From positions 6,118-70,117 of the forward strand of contig JBJXFQ010000133.1 of assembly GCA_046155605.1 (NCBI GenBank): a stretch of DNA of 64,000 nucleotides, read 5' to 3'. Shown in pieces: positions 43,950 to 53,894 of the stretch. The notes under the pieces were generated by a model. The model searched no databases. It worked only from the letters and a program-made list of their open reading frames with translations, and had not been told where the DNA came from. Each line of letters starts with the position of its first letter. Position 1 is the stretch's first letter. Made by a program: the position numbers and the translations under genes. This stretch comes from JAEUIZ01 sp046155605 (GTDB taxonomy: Bacteria; Planctomycetota; Phycisphaerae; Phycisphaerales; UBA1924).

Positions 43950-45020
43950 TCAATGCTCCTCGTGCTTGTCCTCGTGGCTGGCCTGCTCGTTGTGCGCGGC
44001 GGGTGTCGCGTGCGGTGCGGCGGCCGTGTTGCTTGCGCCGTTCCCGCCGATGGCGGCGATGAGTTCGCTCTGCCAGGGGTGTTCGCCGAGCCACTCGACC
44101 TTGCCGCTGGAGATGTCGTAGATCGCGCCGATCACCTGGAGGTCGCCCTTGGCGGCCATCTGTCGGCACTCCTCGCTGGCCTTGAAGAGGTCGAAGATCG
44201 ACTGCCACACGTTCTCGCGGACGACGATCCGCGCGAGTTCGCTGGCGTCGGCGGTCGGATTGTTCTTCTTGGCGCGGGCGACGGCGGGATTGATCGCGGC
44301 GAGGATGTCGGCGACCTTGCCATGCACCTGCGCGCCCGTGGCAGCCGCGGCAACGGCACCGCACTGCGTGTGGCCCATCACCACGAGCAGCGGCGTCTTG
44401 AGATGGCCCACGCCGTACTCGATCGTGCCGACCTCCGCCCCGGCCGCGATGTTGCCGGCGACACGAACGACGAAGACATCGCCCACGCCGCGATCAAACG
44501 CGCGCTCGATCGGCACGCGCGAATCCGCGCACGAGAGCACGGTCACAAAGGGCTTCTGGCCGTTCTCGGCGACGTTTTTGCGGCGGGCGGCGTCGGTGTT
44601 CGGGGATTGCGACTCGCCCGACACCCAGCGCTCGTTGCCGGACATCAGCAACGTGAGCGCCTGCTCGGCATCGACGGACTGATTGGCGCTCGCGGACTTG
44701 GGCGCGGCCTTCTCGGGCTCGGAGGACTTGGGCTCGGCCTTGGGTTGCGCGGAAGCCGCGTCATGCCCGCCGGCCTTCGGCGGATTGGTCGGTTTGGCAT
44801 AGCCGCCGGCTGCGGGCTTCGCTTCGCCGGCCGGCTTGATGACGGGCGCCTTGGGCGTGTAACCCGGTGCCGGCGCGATGGTCGGCTTGGCCGGAGCGGC
44901 GGGCGGCGTGGCCGCGGGCTTGCCGTGGTCGTCGTGTCCGTGCGGTGGCTCGATGAAGCCGAACAACCAGGCCGAGCCCGCCACCAGTGCCACCATTGCC
45001 GCCGTGCGTGTCCGGTTCAT
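43950..45020 (-). CDS. exported beta-carbonic anhydrase with disordered N-terminal linker
   Basis: 356 residues. A signal or anchor segment (AAMVALVAGSAWLFGFI) and a His-containing Pro/Ala/Lys-rich linker (about 25-115) precede a beta-class anhydrase: MSGNERWVSGE, the zinc Cys and Asp-Arg dyad in VLSCADSRVPIE, AGNIAAGAEVGTIEYGVGHLKTPLLVVMGHTQCGAV (His and second Cys), and YDISSGKVEWLG. The C-terminus is His/Glu-rich (HNEQASHEDKHEEH), a possible zinc-capturing tail. It would hydrate CO2 outside the cytoplasm, whereas most beta enzymes are cytosolic. GGAGG lies 7 nt before the ATG. Confidence 0.92.
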   Translation of the reverse strand: MNRTRTAAMVALVAGSAWLFGFIEPPHGHDDHGKPAATPPAAPAKPTIAPAPGYTPKAPVIKPAGEAKPAAGGYAKPTNPPKAGGHDAASAQPKAEPKSSEPEKAAPKSASANQSVDAEQALTLLMSGNERWVSGESQSPNTDAARRKNVAENGQKPFVTVLSCADSRVPIERAFDRGVGDVFVVRVAGNIAAGAEVGTIEYGVGHLKTPLLVVMGHTQCGAVAAAATGAQVHGKVADILAAINPAVARAKKNNPTADASELARIVVRENVWQSIFDLFKASEECRQMAAKGDLQVIGAIYDISSGKVEWLGEHPWQSELIAAIGGNGASNTAAAPHATPAAHNEQASHEDKHEEH

Positions 45021-45156
45021 GTGAGACCTCCAACCGGCGTGCGTCGCCGGGCGTTGCGGGGTCTATCGGACAGCGAGCGGAACGGGTTCAGCGCCTACGC
45101 GAAGCCCGAGGCGGAATCGCACGCATGTAACTTTGCCGGACCTCGGGATTAGGAAA

Positions 45157-46410
45157 CTACCGCCCGCGCTTGCGGCGTTCCTGTTCCTTCTGCATGTCCT
45201 CGGCCCGCTTGGGGGTTGAGATGGCATTGAAGCGGATCGCCTGCACCGCCTTCTCGGGGGGCTTGGGCGTCACCATCCAACCCCAGAAGGCGGCCGAGCC
45301 GTGCGCCACCACATCAGTAGGGGGGTGGAACTGGAAGGCAAAGGGAATGACACCGCTGAGTTCGTCGTGCGTGCCAAAGAAGGCCCAGGGCTTGTCGAGT
45401 GGTGGCGGACGCGTGCTGCTCTTGCGCATGCGGACCACATCGACCGGCACCCAGATGATGGGCTGCGATGTTCCCGCGGGGTCAAAGAGCGCAAACTCAA
45501 CCCATGCCCGTAGCGTGCCGGAGGAGTTACGACCGAGGAACTTGTCGCCGGCCTTGCGATCGCCGACGTCATAACCGATCACGGTTCGCGCGGGCAAACC
45601 GGCCTGGCGATAGATCGCCGTGAGGAGACAGACCATGTCCCACTCGGTGCCCCGGCCGCGCTTGGCGGTCTCCCATGCGCCCTGCAGCGAAAGCCCTTCG
45701 ACCTCGCCCGTGCGCGCATAGCGGAGCCCGTTGCCGGAGGTCTGCACATGCCTGATCACCTCGCCCGCGAGGACTTTGGCGACCGTCACGGGCGGAAAGC
45801 CCTTGGGATCCTTGCCGCCCATCCATTTCTTGAGCAGTTCCTGCACCGGGGCCATGTCGGCGGAGCCCTGCGTGCCGACATCGATGAAGAGTTGAGGCTT
45901 GAACGTGGATGCGGGGACAGGCGGCCAGGCGTCCTTGGGCCACCCGAGTTTGAGTGCCGCGGCCTCGTCGAACTTGGTGTTGAAGGAGGTGACGGGGATC
46001 GTGACTTCGAGTTCGACCTCGCCGCCCTTCCAGTCCTGGAGCGTCCATTTGCCAAGTTCCGTCCCGCTGGCGTAGTCGGTCAACGTCTGATACTGCTCGT
46101 CCGCTTTTTTGTCGTCGAGTTTGAGCGTCCCAGTCGCGGGCTTGGCCATGAAGTGACCGGCGGAATCCCTGATGAGCGGGAAGACGACCGCCGCGGTCTG
46201 AAAGTCGAACTCGGAGGGCTTCGGCATCTTCGTCTTGCGATCGATCTCGGCGTGGACGCGCACGGCCACGGTGGTGCGCAGGGTCCAATCGTGGGGTTCC
46301 TCGCGCTGGAGAATCAGGCCGTCCTGAGCCGAGGCGTTCTGGAGCGTGGCGATCGGCGCGAGTGTGAGGATGGCCGAGGCAAGTGCGACGACTCGAGTCA
46401 TGCTGTTCAT
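45157..46410 (-). CDS. exported transglutaminase-like protein with altered catalytic site
   Basis: 417 residues with a signal peptide (VVALASAILTLAPIATLQNASAQ). A beta-rich N-terminal half precedes a transglutaminase/protease-like core: GRGTEWDMVCLLTAIYRQAGLPARTVIGYD carries the nucleophile Cys, and IIWVPVDVVRM the Asp. Where the family has HAWVEV, this protein reads LRAWVEF, so the catalytic His is Arg and activity is doubtful. ATG 46410 is chosen over a frame start at 46668 because of GGAGC 6 nt upstream and the signal peptide. Divergent from fumC (251 nt between). Confidence 0.78.
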   Translation of the reverse strand: MNSMTRVVALASAILTLAPIATLQNASAQDGLILQREEPHDWTLRTTVAVRVHAEIDRKTKMPKPSEFDFQTAAVVFPLIRDSAGHFMAKPATGTLKLDDKKADEQYQTLTDYASGTELGKWTLQDWKGGEVELEVTIPVTSFNTKFDEAAALKLGWPKDAWPPVPASTFKPQLFIDVGTQGSADMAPVQELLKKWMGGKDPKGFPPVTVAKVLAGEVIRHVQTSGNGLRYARTGEVEGLSLQGAWETAKRGRGTEWDMVCLLTAIYRQAGLPARTVIGYDVGDRKAGDKFLGRNSSGTLRAWVEFALFDPAGTSQPIIWVPVDVVRMRKSSTRPPPLDKPWAFFGTHDELSGVIPFAFQFHPPTDVVAHGSAAFWGWMVTPKPPEKAVQAIRFNAISTPKRAEDMQKEQERRKRGR

Positions 46411-46661
46411 CGATGCTCCGATGGGGCCTGGTGGTTCCACCTCTTGCCGCGGTTCTGTGGCGCGGGTTGGTGGGCGTCGGCTGCCGGCCGGGGCGGCGAG
46501 TGGGTGTTTCCGCCCGGGACGACTCCGGTAGGGTATCACTTCTACAATGGCGGCCCCGCGGGTAGGACGCGGGTCGGGTCGGGGTGTTCCCGGCGATGAT
46601 CCGAACCCTTCCTTTATCCTAACGATTCGCCATAGTTCAAGCGAAACCCGGAGAATCCAGT

Positions 46662-48341
<1,680 letters not shown>

Positions 48342-48375
48342 TTGGACGCCCACAGCCCCGCATACTCACCACACC

Positions 48376-49839
48376 GTGAGCGTCCACTGGCCCATCCTCC
48401 GCACCTGCCTCCGGCATCCGGGCCGCGTGCTCATCACCGATGACAACCGCACCTACCGCGGCGTCGAGATCGTCGTCGCGGCGCTGCACGTCGCGGCGGA
48501 GGTCGAGCGGCGATGCCACACGCAGACCCTGGGCGTGCTGCTCCCGACGAGCGGGGCGTTTCCGATTGCCGCGCTCGCGGGCTGGATGCTCGGCAAGACC
48601 GTGGTGCCGCTCAACTACCTCTTGAAGCCCGACGAGTTGCAGTTCGTGATTGATGACTGCGGCACGGACGCGATCATCTCTGCCGGCGCGATGCTGGACT
48701 TCCTCGGCACGCGGCCACGCGTGGGCACGATCATCGAAATGGACAAGTTGTCGTTCAAGGGCTTCCCCGAGCCGCGCTGGCCGGCGGGCGCGAGCGACGA
48801 CGACCTCGCCGTGCTGCTGTACACCTCGGGAACCAGCGGCAAGCCCAAGGGCGTCATGCTCACACACGGCAACTTGTCGGCGAACATCCGGCAGTGCGTC
48901 GAGTGGGTCGGCTTCACGAACAAAGAGGTCATCCTTGGCGTGCTCCCGCAGTTTCACTCGTTCGGGCTGACAATCCTGACGCTGCTGCCGCTGACGATCG
49001 GGTGCCGGGCGGTGTATGCGGCGCGGTTTGTGCCTCATCGGATGGTGCGGCTGATGCGGGACCATAAGCCGACAGCGTTCGTGGCGATCCCGTCGATGTA
49101 CAACGCGATCCTGCACGTGAAGGACGCGGAACGGGCGGACTTCGCGTCGCTGCGATATGTCGTGTCGGGGAGCGAGCCACTGCCTGAGGCGGTGTCGGCG
49201 GGGTTCCGCGAGCGATTCGGGATCACGATCAACGAGGGCTATGGGCTGACGGAGACCGCGCCGGTGACGAACTGGTGTCGGCCTGAGGAGTATCGGGCCC
49301 ATTCTGTGGGCCGCGCCTTGCCCCGGATTGATCAGCGTATCCGCGACCCGGAGACGGGACGATTTCTCGCGCCGGGCGTTGATGGCGAAGTGGTGATGAA
49401 GGGTCCGAACATCATGCGCGGGTATTTCCATCGGCCCGAGGAATCGGCCGCGGCGTTCACGCAGGACGGCTATTTCCGCACGGGCGACATCGGGCGGCAC
49501 GACGCGGAAGGGCATCTTTTCATCACGGGTCGCCTCAAGGAAATGATGAAGGTCGGGGGCGAGAACGTCTTCCCGCGAGAGATCGAAGAAGTCCTCAACC
49601 AGCACCCGGCGGTGGCGGCTTCGGGCGTCGTCGGGATCGCCGATCGCGTCCGCGGCGAGTTGCCCGTGGCGTTCGTTGAGTTGAAGGAAGGCGAGCAGGC
49701 GGACGAGCGGGCGCTGCTGGGCTGGTGCCGCGAGCGGCTGGCGGGGTACAAGGTGCCTTGGAAGGTGCGGGTGGTGGAGAAGTTGCCGCGGAACGCGACG
49801 GGGAAGATCATGCGGCGCGAACTGAAGGGGATGGTGTGA
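48376..49839 (+). CDS. AMP-forming acyl-CoA synthetase/ligase
   Basis: 487 residues of the ANL superfamily. AMP-binding P-loop LLYTSGTSGKPKGVMLTHGN, GYGLTETAP, the hinge TGDIGRHDAEGHLFITGRLKEMMKVGGENVFPREIEE, and the C-terminal catalytic lysine in PRNATGKIMRREL. It would activate a carboxylic acid, probably a fatty acid, to its acyl-CoA via an acyl-adenylate. The start is a GTG at 48376, 34 nt after fumC; CATACT lies upstream but 9 nt away. Relatives include long-chain acyl-CoA ligases and acyl-ACP synthetases; chain length cannot be inferred. Confidence 0.9.
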   Translation: MSVHWPILRTCLRHPGRVLITDDNRTYRGVEIVVAALHVAAEVERRCHTQTLGVLLPTSGAFPIAALAGWMLGKTVVPLNYLLKPDELQFVIDDCGTDAIISAGAMLDFLGTRPRVGTIIEMDKLSFKGFPEPRWPAGASDDDLAVLLYTSGTSGKPKGVMLTHGNLSANIRQCVEWVGFTNKEVILGVLPQFHSFGLTILTLLPLTIGCRAVYAARFVPHRMVRLMRDHKPTAFVAIPSMYNAILHVKDAERADFASLRYVVSGSEPLPEAVSAGFRERFGITINEGYGLTETAPVTNWCRPEEYRAHSVGRALPRIDQRIRDPETGRFLAPGVDGEVVMKGPNIMRGYFHRPEESAAAFTQDGYFRTGDIGRHDAEGHLFITGRLKEMMKVGGENVFPREIEEVLNQHPAVAASGVVGIADRVRGELPVAFVELKEGEQADERALLGWCRERLAGYKVPWKVRVVEKLPRNATGKIMRRELKGMV

Positions 49840-49866
49840 GCGGGCCGATGGTGGCGAGCAACTCGT

Positions 49867-49882
49867 GTACAATATGCTGTAC
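49867..49882. promoter_or_regulatory. toxin-antitoxin operator GTACA-N6-TGTAC overlapping a -10
   Basis: A perfect inverted repeat resembling Phd-type GTGTACAC sites; TACAAT (49868-49873) within it may be the -10, so binding of the antitoxin would block transcription. Confidence 0.5.
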
Positions 49883-49908
49883 GGGTGAATGATCGAAAGG
49901 GTACCGCC

Positions 49909-50196
49909 ATGCTCCTCCCCGACACGACGACCTACAGCGAGTTTCGCGAGAACATGGCGGCGCATATCCGTCGCCTCGGCAAGTCCAGACGTGCGACGCT
50001 CGTGACCAAGCGGGGCAAGCCGGCGATGGTGACCATGAGTCCCGCGCAGTATGAAAGACTGGAAGCCGCCGCGGCGGAGGCCCGCACGCTGGCCGCGATC
50101 GAGGAGGGGCTCCGCGAGATCGACGACGGAAAGGGTGTTGCCTGGGAACGCGTTCGCCGGCGACTCGCGCGTAAGTATGGGAAGCCCCGCGCGTGA
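49909..50196 (+). CDS. Phd/YefM-type antitoxin
   Basis: 95 residues. TTTYSEFRENMAAHIRRLGKSRRATLVTKRGKPAMVTMSPAQYERLEAA is the Phd/YefM N-terminal DNA-binding fold; the C-terminal half is a helical, charged toxin-neutralising tail. ATG 49909 has GAAAGGG upstream; a GTG at 49885 is the alternative. It overlaps the toxin start as GTGA, giving the usual antitoxin-first, coupled order. A palindrome overlapping the promoter fits autoregulation. Confidence 0.85.
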   Translation: MLLPDTTTYSEFRENMAAHIRRLGKSRRATLVTKRGKPAMVTMSPAQYERLEAAAAEARTLAAIEEGLREIDDGKGVAWERVRRRLARKYGKPRA

Positions 50197-50504
50197 CCAC
50201 GGCGGATCGTTATCGGGTCGCGATCAGCCCTCGCGCGGTCCGCGACCTCGAGGAGATCCTCAACTATGTGGCCGCCGCTTCGCCCGAGCGTGCGGCCGGT
50301 TTGCTGGGCAAACTTGTCAGCCGCATCGACTCGCTCGCTCGGACGCCGCTGATCCACGCGAGGGCACCGCAGTCGCTCAGGACGCGCCGTGAAGTGAGGC
50401 AGGCGATCGAGCGACCCTTTCGCATCGTCTTTGAGGTTCGTGGATCGACTGTCAACGTCCTCACCGTCCGTCACGCGGCCCGGCGACCGACGAACCCAGG
50501 CTAA
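50193..50504 (+). CDS. ParE/RelE-type toxin
   Basis: 103 residues. YRVAISPRAVRDLEEILNYVAAASPERAAGLLGKLVSRIDSLARTP and REVRQAIERPFRIVFEVRGSTVNVLTVRHAARRP match the compact RelE/ParE fold; REVRQAIERPFRIVFEV is typical of ParE gyrase poisons, and the usual RelE catalytic residues are not obvious, so ParE-like is preferred. GTG start overlapping the antitoxin stop. The TAA stop overlaps the TAG stop of the convergent DNA polymerase IV gene by 3 nt. Confidence 0.85.
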   Translation: MTTADRYRVAISPRAVRDLEEILNYVAAASPERAAGLLGKLVSRIDSLARTPLIHARAPQSLRTRREVRQAIERPFRIVFEVRGSTVNVLTVRHAARRPTNPG

Positions 50505-51793
50505 GACGTTTGCTCGTCACCCGGCCCCGTCGATCCCTTCACATGCGGCAGGTTCATGTCCGGGATGTTCGAGAACGCGATCCGCGCGGGGGCGCTCGTG
50601 CGGGCCTCGTGCATCGACGCCGGATAGATCGCCGCTCGCCCGACAAGTTCGTTGATGCGATCGACGGCGTGCGAGAGCCGCTCGCGCTTCTGGCCATCGA
50701 CGAAGAGCGGGCGCGTGGTCCCGAGGCCGTCGGAGAGGTCGGTGAGCGTGACGCCGACCATGAGGATCGTCCCACCCTGCGGTCGCTGGTCCCAGAGCCG
50801 CGACATCTCCTGGACCAGCGTCGTCGTGTCGTTGCACTCGGGGAAGGTGGCATGCGCGGACCAATCCGACGACCGCCAGCCGTCGCGCACGACAGCGCCA
50901 TCCGGCTTGTCACGCGTGTAGCGGATGGAGACGGTGAGTCGGCGCGACCAGCAGCCCAGGTGCCGCGCCCGGGCCGCGGCCTTGTCGAGCAGCCGCACCA
51001 GCACGGCCCGCGCGCCATCGGGGTTCCGTCGCTCAGGCGAGAGCACATGCTGGTGCCCGATGCTCCGGCGGGTGGTGGCGCGCTCGTGCATGTCCTCGCC
51101 GCGGAGCGCGCGGTAATAGAACGAGCCGATGACCGATTCCCACAGTTCGAGCATCCGCTTCTCGTCGTACGACAGCAACTGCTCAACGGTGTAGACCCCG
51201 GCGCGCTTGAGCCGTTGCTCCATCTTCGGCCCGACGCCGGGCAGATCGCGCAGCGTCAGTGGGAGCAACTTGCCGGGCAGGTCGGCGTCGTCGAGCACCA
51301 CCAGTCCATCGGGCTTCTGCATGTCGGTGCCGACCTTGGCGAGGAAGCGGTTGCCGGCGATGCCGATGGAGCAGGTCATGCACGCGCCGACGTTGGCGGC
51401 AATCGCGCGCTTGAGTTGCTTGGCGAGTTCGATGGCCCGCGCCGGCTCGCGCTCCTTGCCGAGCAATCGGCACGAGAACTCGTCGATGGAATGCACGGCA
51501 TGGACGGGCAGGATCGTGGCCGCGGCCGTGAGCACCTTGTGGTGGAACTCGATGTACTTGCCGTGCCCGCCCGTGACGAGGATGAGGCCCGGGCACATGC
51601 GTTTGGCGTCGCCGACTCGCGTGCCGGTTTTGACGCCGAACTTCTTGGCCGGATAACTCGCGGCGATGACGGACGTTGTGTCGGAGTGAAGGGGTACGAC
51701 GGCGACGGGCTTCCCGCGCAGCGCCGGGTTGAGTTGTTGCTCGACGCTGGCGAAAAACGAGTTGAGGTCGACAAAGAGGCTTCGCAGTGGCAT
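50501..51793 (-). CDS. dinB: Y-family DNA polymerase IV
   Basis: 430 residues. FVDLNSFFASVEQQ contains the first catalytic Asp and steric-gate Phe; HSIDEFSCRL contains the SIDE-type Asp-Glu; TCSIGIAGNRFLAKVGTDMQKPDGL and DLPGVGPKMEQRLKRAG (HhH thumb) complete the palm/thumb; the little-finger domain follows. It performs translesion synthesis. It ends with a short disordered tail (HVKGSTGPGDEQTS) without a clear QLxLF clamp-binding motif. Convergent and 4 nt overlapping with the toxin gene. No LexA box was identified upstream. Confidence 0.93.
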   Translation of the reverse strand: MPLRSLFVDLNSFFASVEQQLNPALRGKPVAVVPLHSDTTSVIAASYPAKKFGVKTGTRVGDAKRMCPGLILVTGGHGKYIEFHHKVLTAAATILPVHAVHSIDEFSCRLLGKEREPARAIELAKQLKRAIAANVGACMTCSIGIAGNRFLAKVGTDMQKPDGLVVLDDADLPGKLLPLTLRDLPGVGPKMEQRLKRAGVYTVEQLLSYDEKRMLELWESVIGSFYYRALRGEDMHERATTRRSIGHQHVLSPERRNPDGARAVLVRLLDKAAARARHLGCWSRRLTVSIRYTRDKPDGAVVRDGWRSSDWSAHATFPECNDTTTLVQEMSRLWDQRPQGGTILMVGVTLTDLSDGLGTTRPLFVDGQKRERLSHAVDRINELVGRAAIYPASMHEARTSAPARIAFSNIPDMNLPHVKGSTGPGDEQTS

Positions 51794-51935
51794 CCGAACG
51801 CAATCCTATCATGGCTGTCAAGAAGCGGGGTCTATTCCCGCTCGCGGGTGGCGTGATCAGGAAAGACTCCGCTCACGACCTACGATGGCGTCGCACGCTG
51901 CACGCCGCGGCGTCGGAGCATTGACAGGAATGAGC

Positions 51936-52949
51936 ATGACGGAGACGTTGCCGCCGCCGGGTGATCGGGCGATCCAGTTCCGCGAGGCGTTGCGCGAGGC
52001 CATGGCCGAGGAGATGCGACGCGACCCGCGCATCTTCCTCATGGGCGAGGAAGTCGCCGAGTACAACGGCGCGTACAAGATCAGCCAGGGAATGCTCGAC
52101 GAGTTCGGACCCAAGCGGATCATCGATGCCCCCATTTCCGAGAACGGTTTCGCGGGCCTGGCCGTCGGTGCCGCGATGTACGGCCTCCGGCCCATCATCG
52201 AGTTCATGTCGTGGTCGTTCAGCCTCGTCGCCGCCGACCAGATCCTCAATAACGTCCCCAAGATGCTCTACATGTCCGGCGGGCAATGGGGCTGCCCCGT
52301 CGTCTTCCGCGGCAACGACGGCGCGGGCGGCCAACTCGGCTCCACCCACTCCTGGTGCGTCGAGGGGCTGTTCAGCAACGTGCCCGGCGTCAAGATCGCC
52401 ATCCCCAGTTGCCCCTACGACGCCAAGGGCCTCCTCAAGACCGCCATCCGCGACGACGACCCCGTCTTCTTCCTCGAGTCCGAGCGCATGCTCGGCGACA
52501 AGGCCCCGGTGCCCGTCGAGGAATACACGATTCCGTTCGGCCAGGCGGCGCTGCGGCGGGGTTCATGGGACGAACCGGCGGATTGCACGATCGTCAGTTT
52601 CGGCCGCCCCGTGAACTTCTGCCTGGAAGCAGCGGACGAACTGCTGAAAGAGGGCATCCCAACGCATGTGCTCGACATGCGCACCATCCGCCCGCTGGAT
52701 ATGGCATCGGTGCTGCGGTCGCTTCGGATGACGGGCCGGATCGTGGTGGTCGATCAATCGTGGCCGTTCGCGAGCGTGGCGAGCGAGGTCGTCACGCAGG
52801 TCTGCGAGCAGGGGTTTGATTGGCTCGACCATCAGCCGCTGCGCGTCAACAGCGACGACGTGCCGGCGCCGTACAGCAAGGTGCTGGAAAGCGAGTTTCT
52901 TCCGCATAAGGGGAAGATTGTGGCGGCGGTGAAGAGGACGCTCTTGTGA
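51936..52949 (+). CDS. pdhB: pyruvate dehydrogenase E1 component, beta subunit
   Basis: 337 residues, normal length. REALREAMAEEMRRDPRIFLMGEEVAEYNGAYKISQGMLDEFGPKRIIDAPISENGFAGLAVGAAMYGLRPIIEFM is the typical E1-beta N-terminal half; IRPLDMASVLRSLRMTGRIVVVDQSWPFASVASEV the C-terminal half. With E1-alpha it decarboxylates pyruvate using thiamine diphosphate. ATG 51936 is chosen because AGGA lies 7 nt upstream; ATG 51930 is too close to it. No E1-alpha gene is adjacent. E2 lies 0.95 kb downstream on the same strand, beyond an inverted lipoprotein gene. Branched-chain E1-beta is an alternative. Confidence 0.92.
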   Translation: MTETLPPPGDRAIQFREALREAMAEEMRRDPRIFLMGEEVAEYNGAYKISQGMLDEFGPKRIIDAPISENGFAGLAVGAAMYGLRPIIEFMSWSFSLVAADQILNNVPKMLYMSGGQWGCPVVFRGNDGAGGQLGSTHSWCVEGLFSNVPGVKIAIPSCPYDAKGLLKTAIRDDDPVFFLESERMLGDKAPVPVEEYTIPFGQAALRRGSWDEPADCTIVSFGRPVNFCLEAADELLKEGIPTHVLDMRTIRPLDMASVLRSLRMTGRIVVVDQSWPFASVASEVVTQVCEQGFDWLDHQPLRVNSDDVPAPYSKVLESEFLPHKGKIVAAVKRTLL

Positions 52950-53009
52950 ACGATTCTGGCTTTATTGAAATTTAGACTTCTAAGAAACCGCTGCTAACGC
53001 TGCACGAGC

Positions 53010-53708
53010 TCATCGCTTCGGAATCACACCGGTTTTCTTGAAAATCTCCCATTCGTCCTTCGTCGTTGCGGGAACTTCTTCCTGCCGCTGTTTGGAGATA
53101 TCGTAGTAGAAGTACCGCACCGCGCCAGCGTATCTTGTCATAAAGTAGATACGGTCGGTTGATTTGATGTATGAAAATGGGAGCGCTACACGAAGCTCGC
53201 CTTGCTTGTTCAGCACCGCAGATCCATCGTCGGCCTCGGTCACGCCTGGAACTTTGCTCTCGAGAAACAGTTTGGCGTCAGAAGGCAGGGGCCGGATAAA
53301 CACCGTCGCCCCGCTTCCGCTCTCGGCCTTGGTGCTCACATACTTCAGTTCGATGATGATGGCGTCGTTGGACGCGATCGACGTTCCTTCCGAGTTGCGT
53401 ATTGCGGTGATCAAACCATGCCAGTGCCGAATTTCATCACAAATCTCGTCAACAGTGTACGTCTCAGCCTTTCTCGAAAGGGGGAGTGTGTAGGAGAGCG
53501 GCGTTGCCGTTCGCGACGAAGCGCCGGCGTTTACCATTCCTTCGGAGATAAAAGTGGTCTCGTCGTTTGGAATAGAAACGAAGCTCGCGCCAAGGCTGGG
53601 GTTTCTGAACGCTCCGATTCGCGTGCCGGATTCGCATCCTGCAAGCGTGGCACTTGCTACTAGCAGAGCCGATAGCCAAAGTGCCCGCCAGCGGTGGTTG
53701 TACAGCAT
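53010..53708 (-). CDS. lipoprotein of unknown function inserted between pdhB and E2
   Basis: 232 residues. Signal sequence with a lipobox: LWLSALLVASATLAGC, lipidated Cys at about residue 25. The mature domain (FISEGMVNAGASSRTATPLSYTLPLSRKAETYTVDEICDEIRHWHGLITAIRNSEGTSIASNDAIIIELKY...) is beta-rich with no family I know. GAGGAG precedes the ATG. Codon use is more AT-rich than either flanking pdh gene, and it is on the opposite strand, which suggests insertion into an ancestral pdh operon. Confidence 0.75.
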   Translation of the reverse strand: MLYNHRWRALWLSALLVASATLAGCESGTRIGAFRNPSLGASFVSIPNDETTFISEGMVNAGASSRTATPLSYTLPLSRKAETYTVDEICDEIRHWHGLITAIRNSEGTSIASNDAIIIELKYVSTKAESGSGATVFIRPLPSDAKLFLESKVPGVTEADDGSAVLNKQGELRVALPFSYIKSTDRIYFMTRYAGAVRYFYYDISKQRQEEVPATTKDEWEIFKKTGVIPKR

Positions 53709-53894
53709 TGTTCAATTCTCCTCGTGGGTCCCAGCATCTCAACGTGTTGGCGCATCGTCCGGTAGTCAGCTCCGACTTCGCAAAGCACTTTGTCGTCGCC
53801 GTTGCTCTTACACTATTCAAGCACAGGCACGCATCGCATCGATGCAGACGATGGGATTTTGTTCGCGTACAATGGAGTGTATGCGGGAGTAGTC

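Noticed and set aside
43911..43951. A 15-bp direct repeat (GTGCGCGACGCGATC) 26 nt apart downstream of trpG
   Set aside because: Only two copies, and the right one runs into the carbonic anhydrase stop; no attachment-site or array context.
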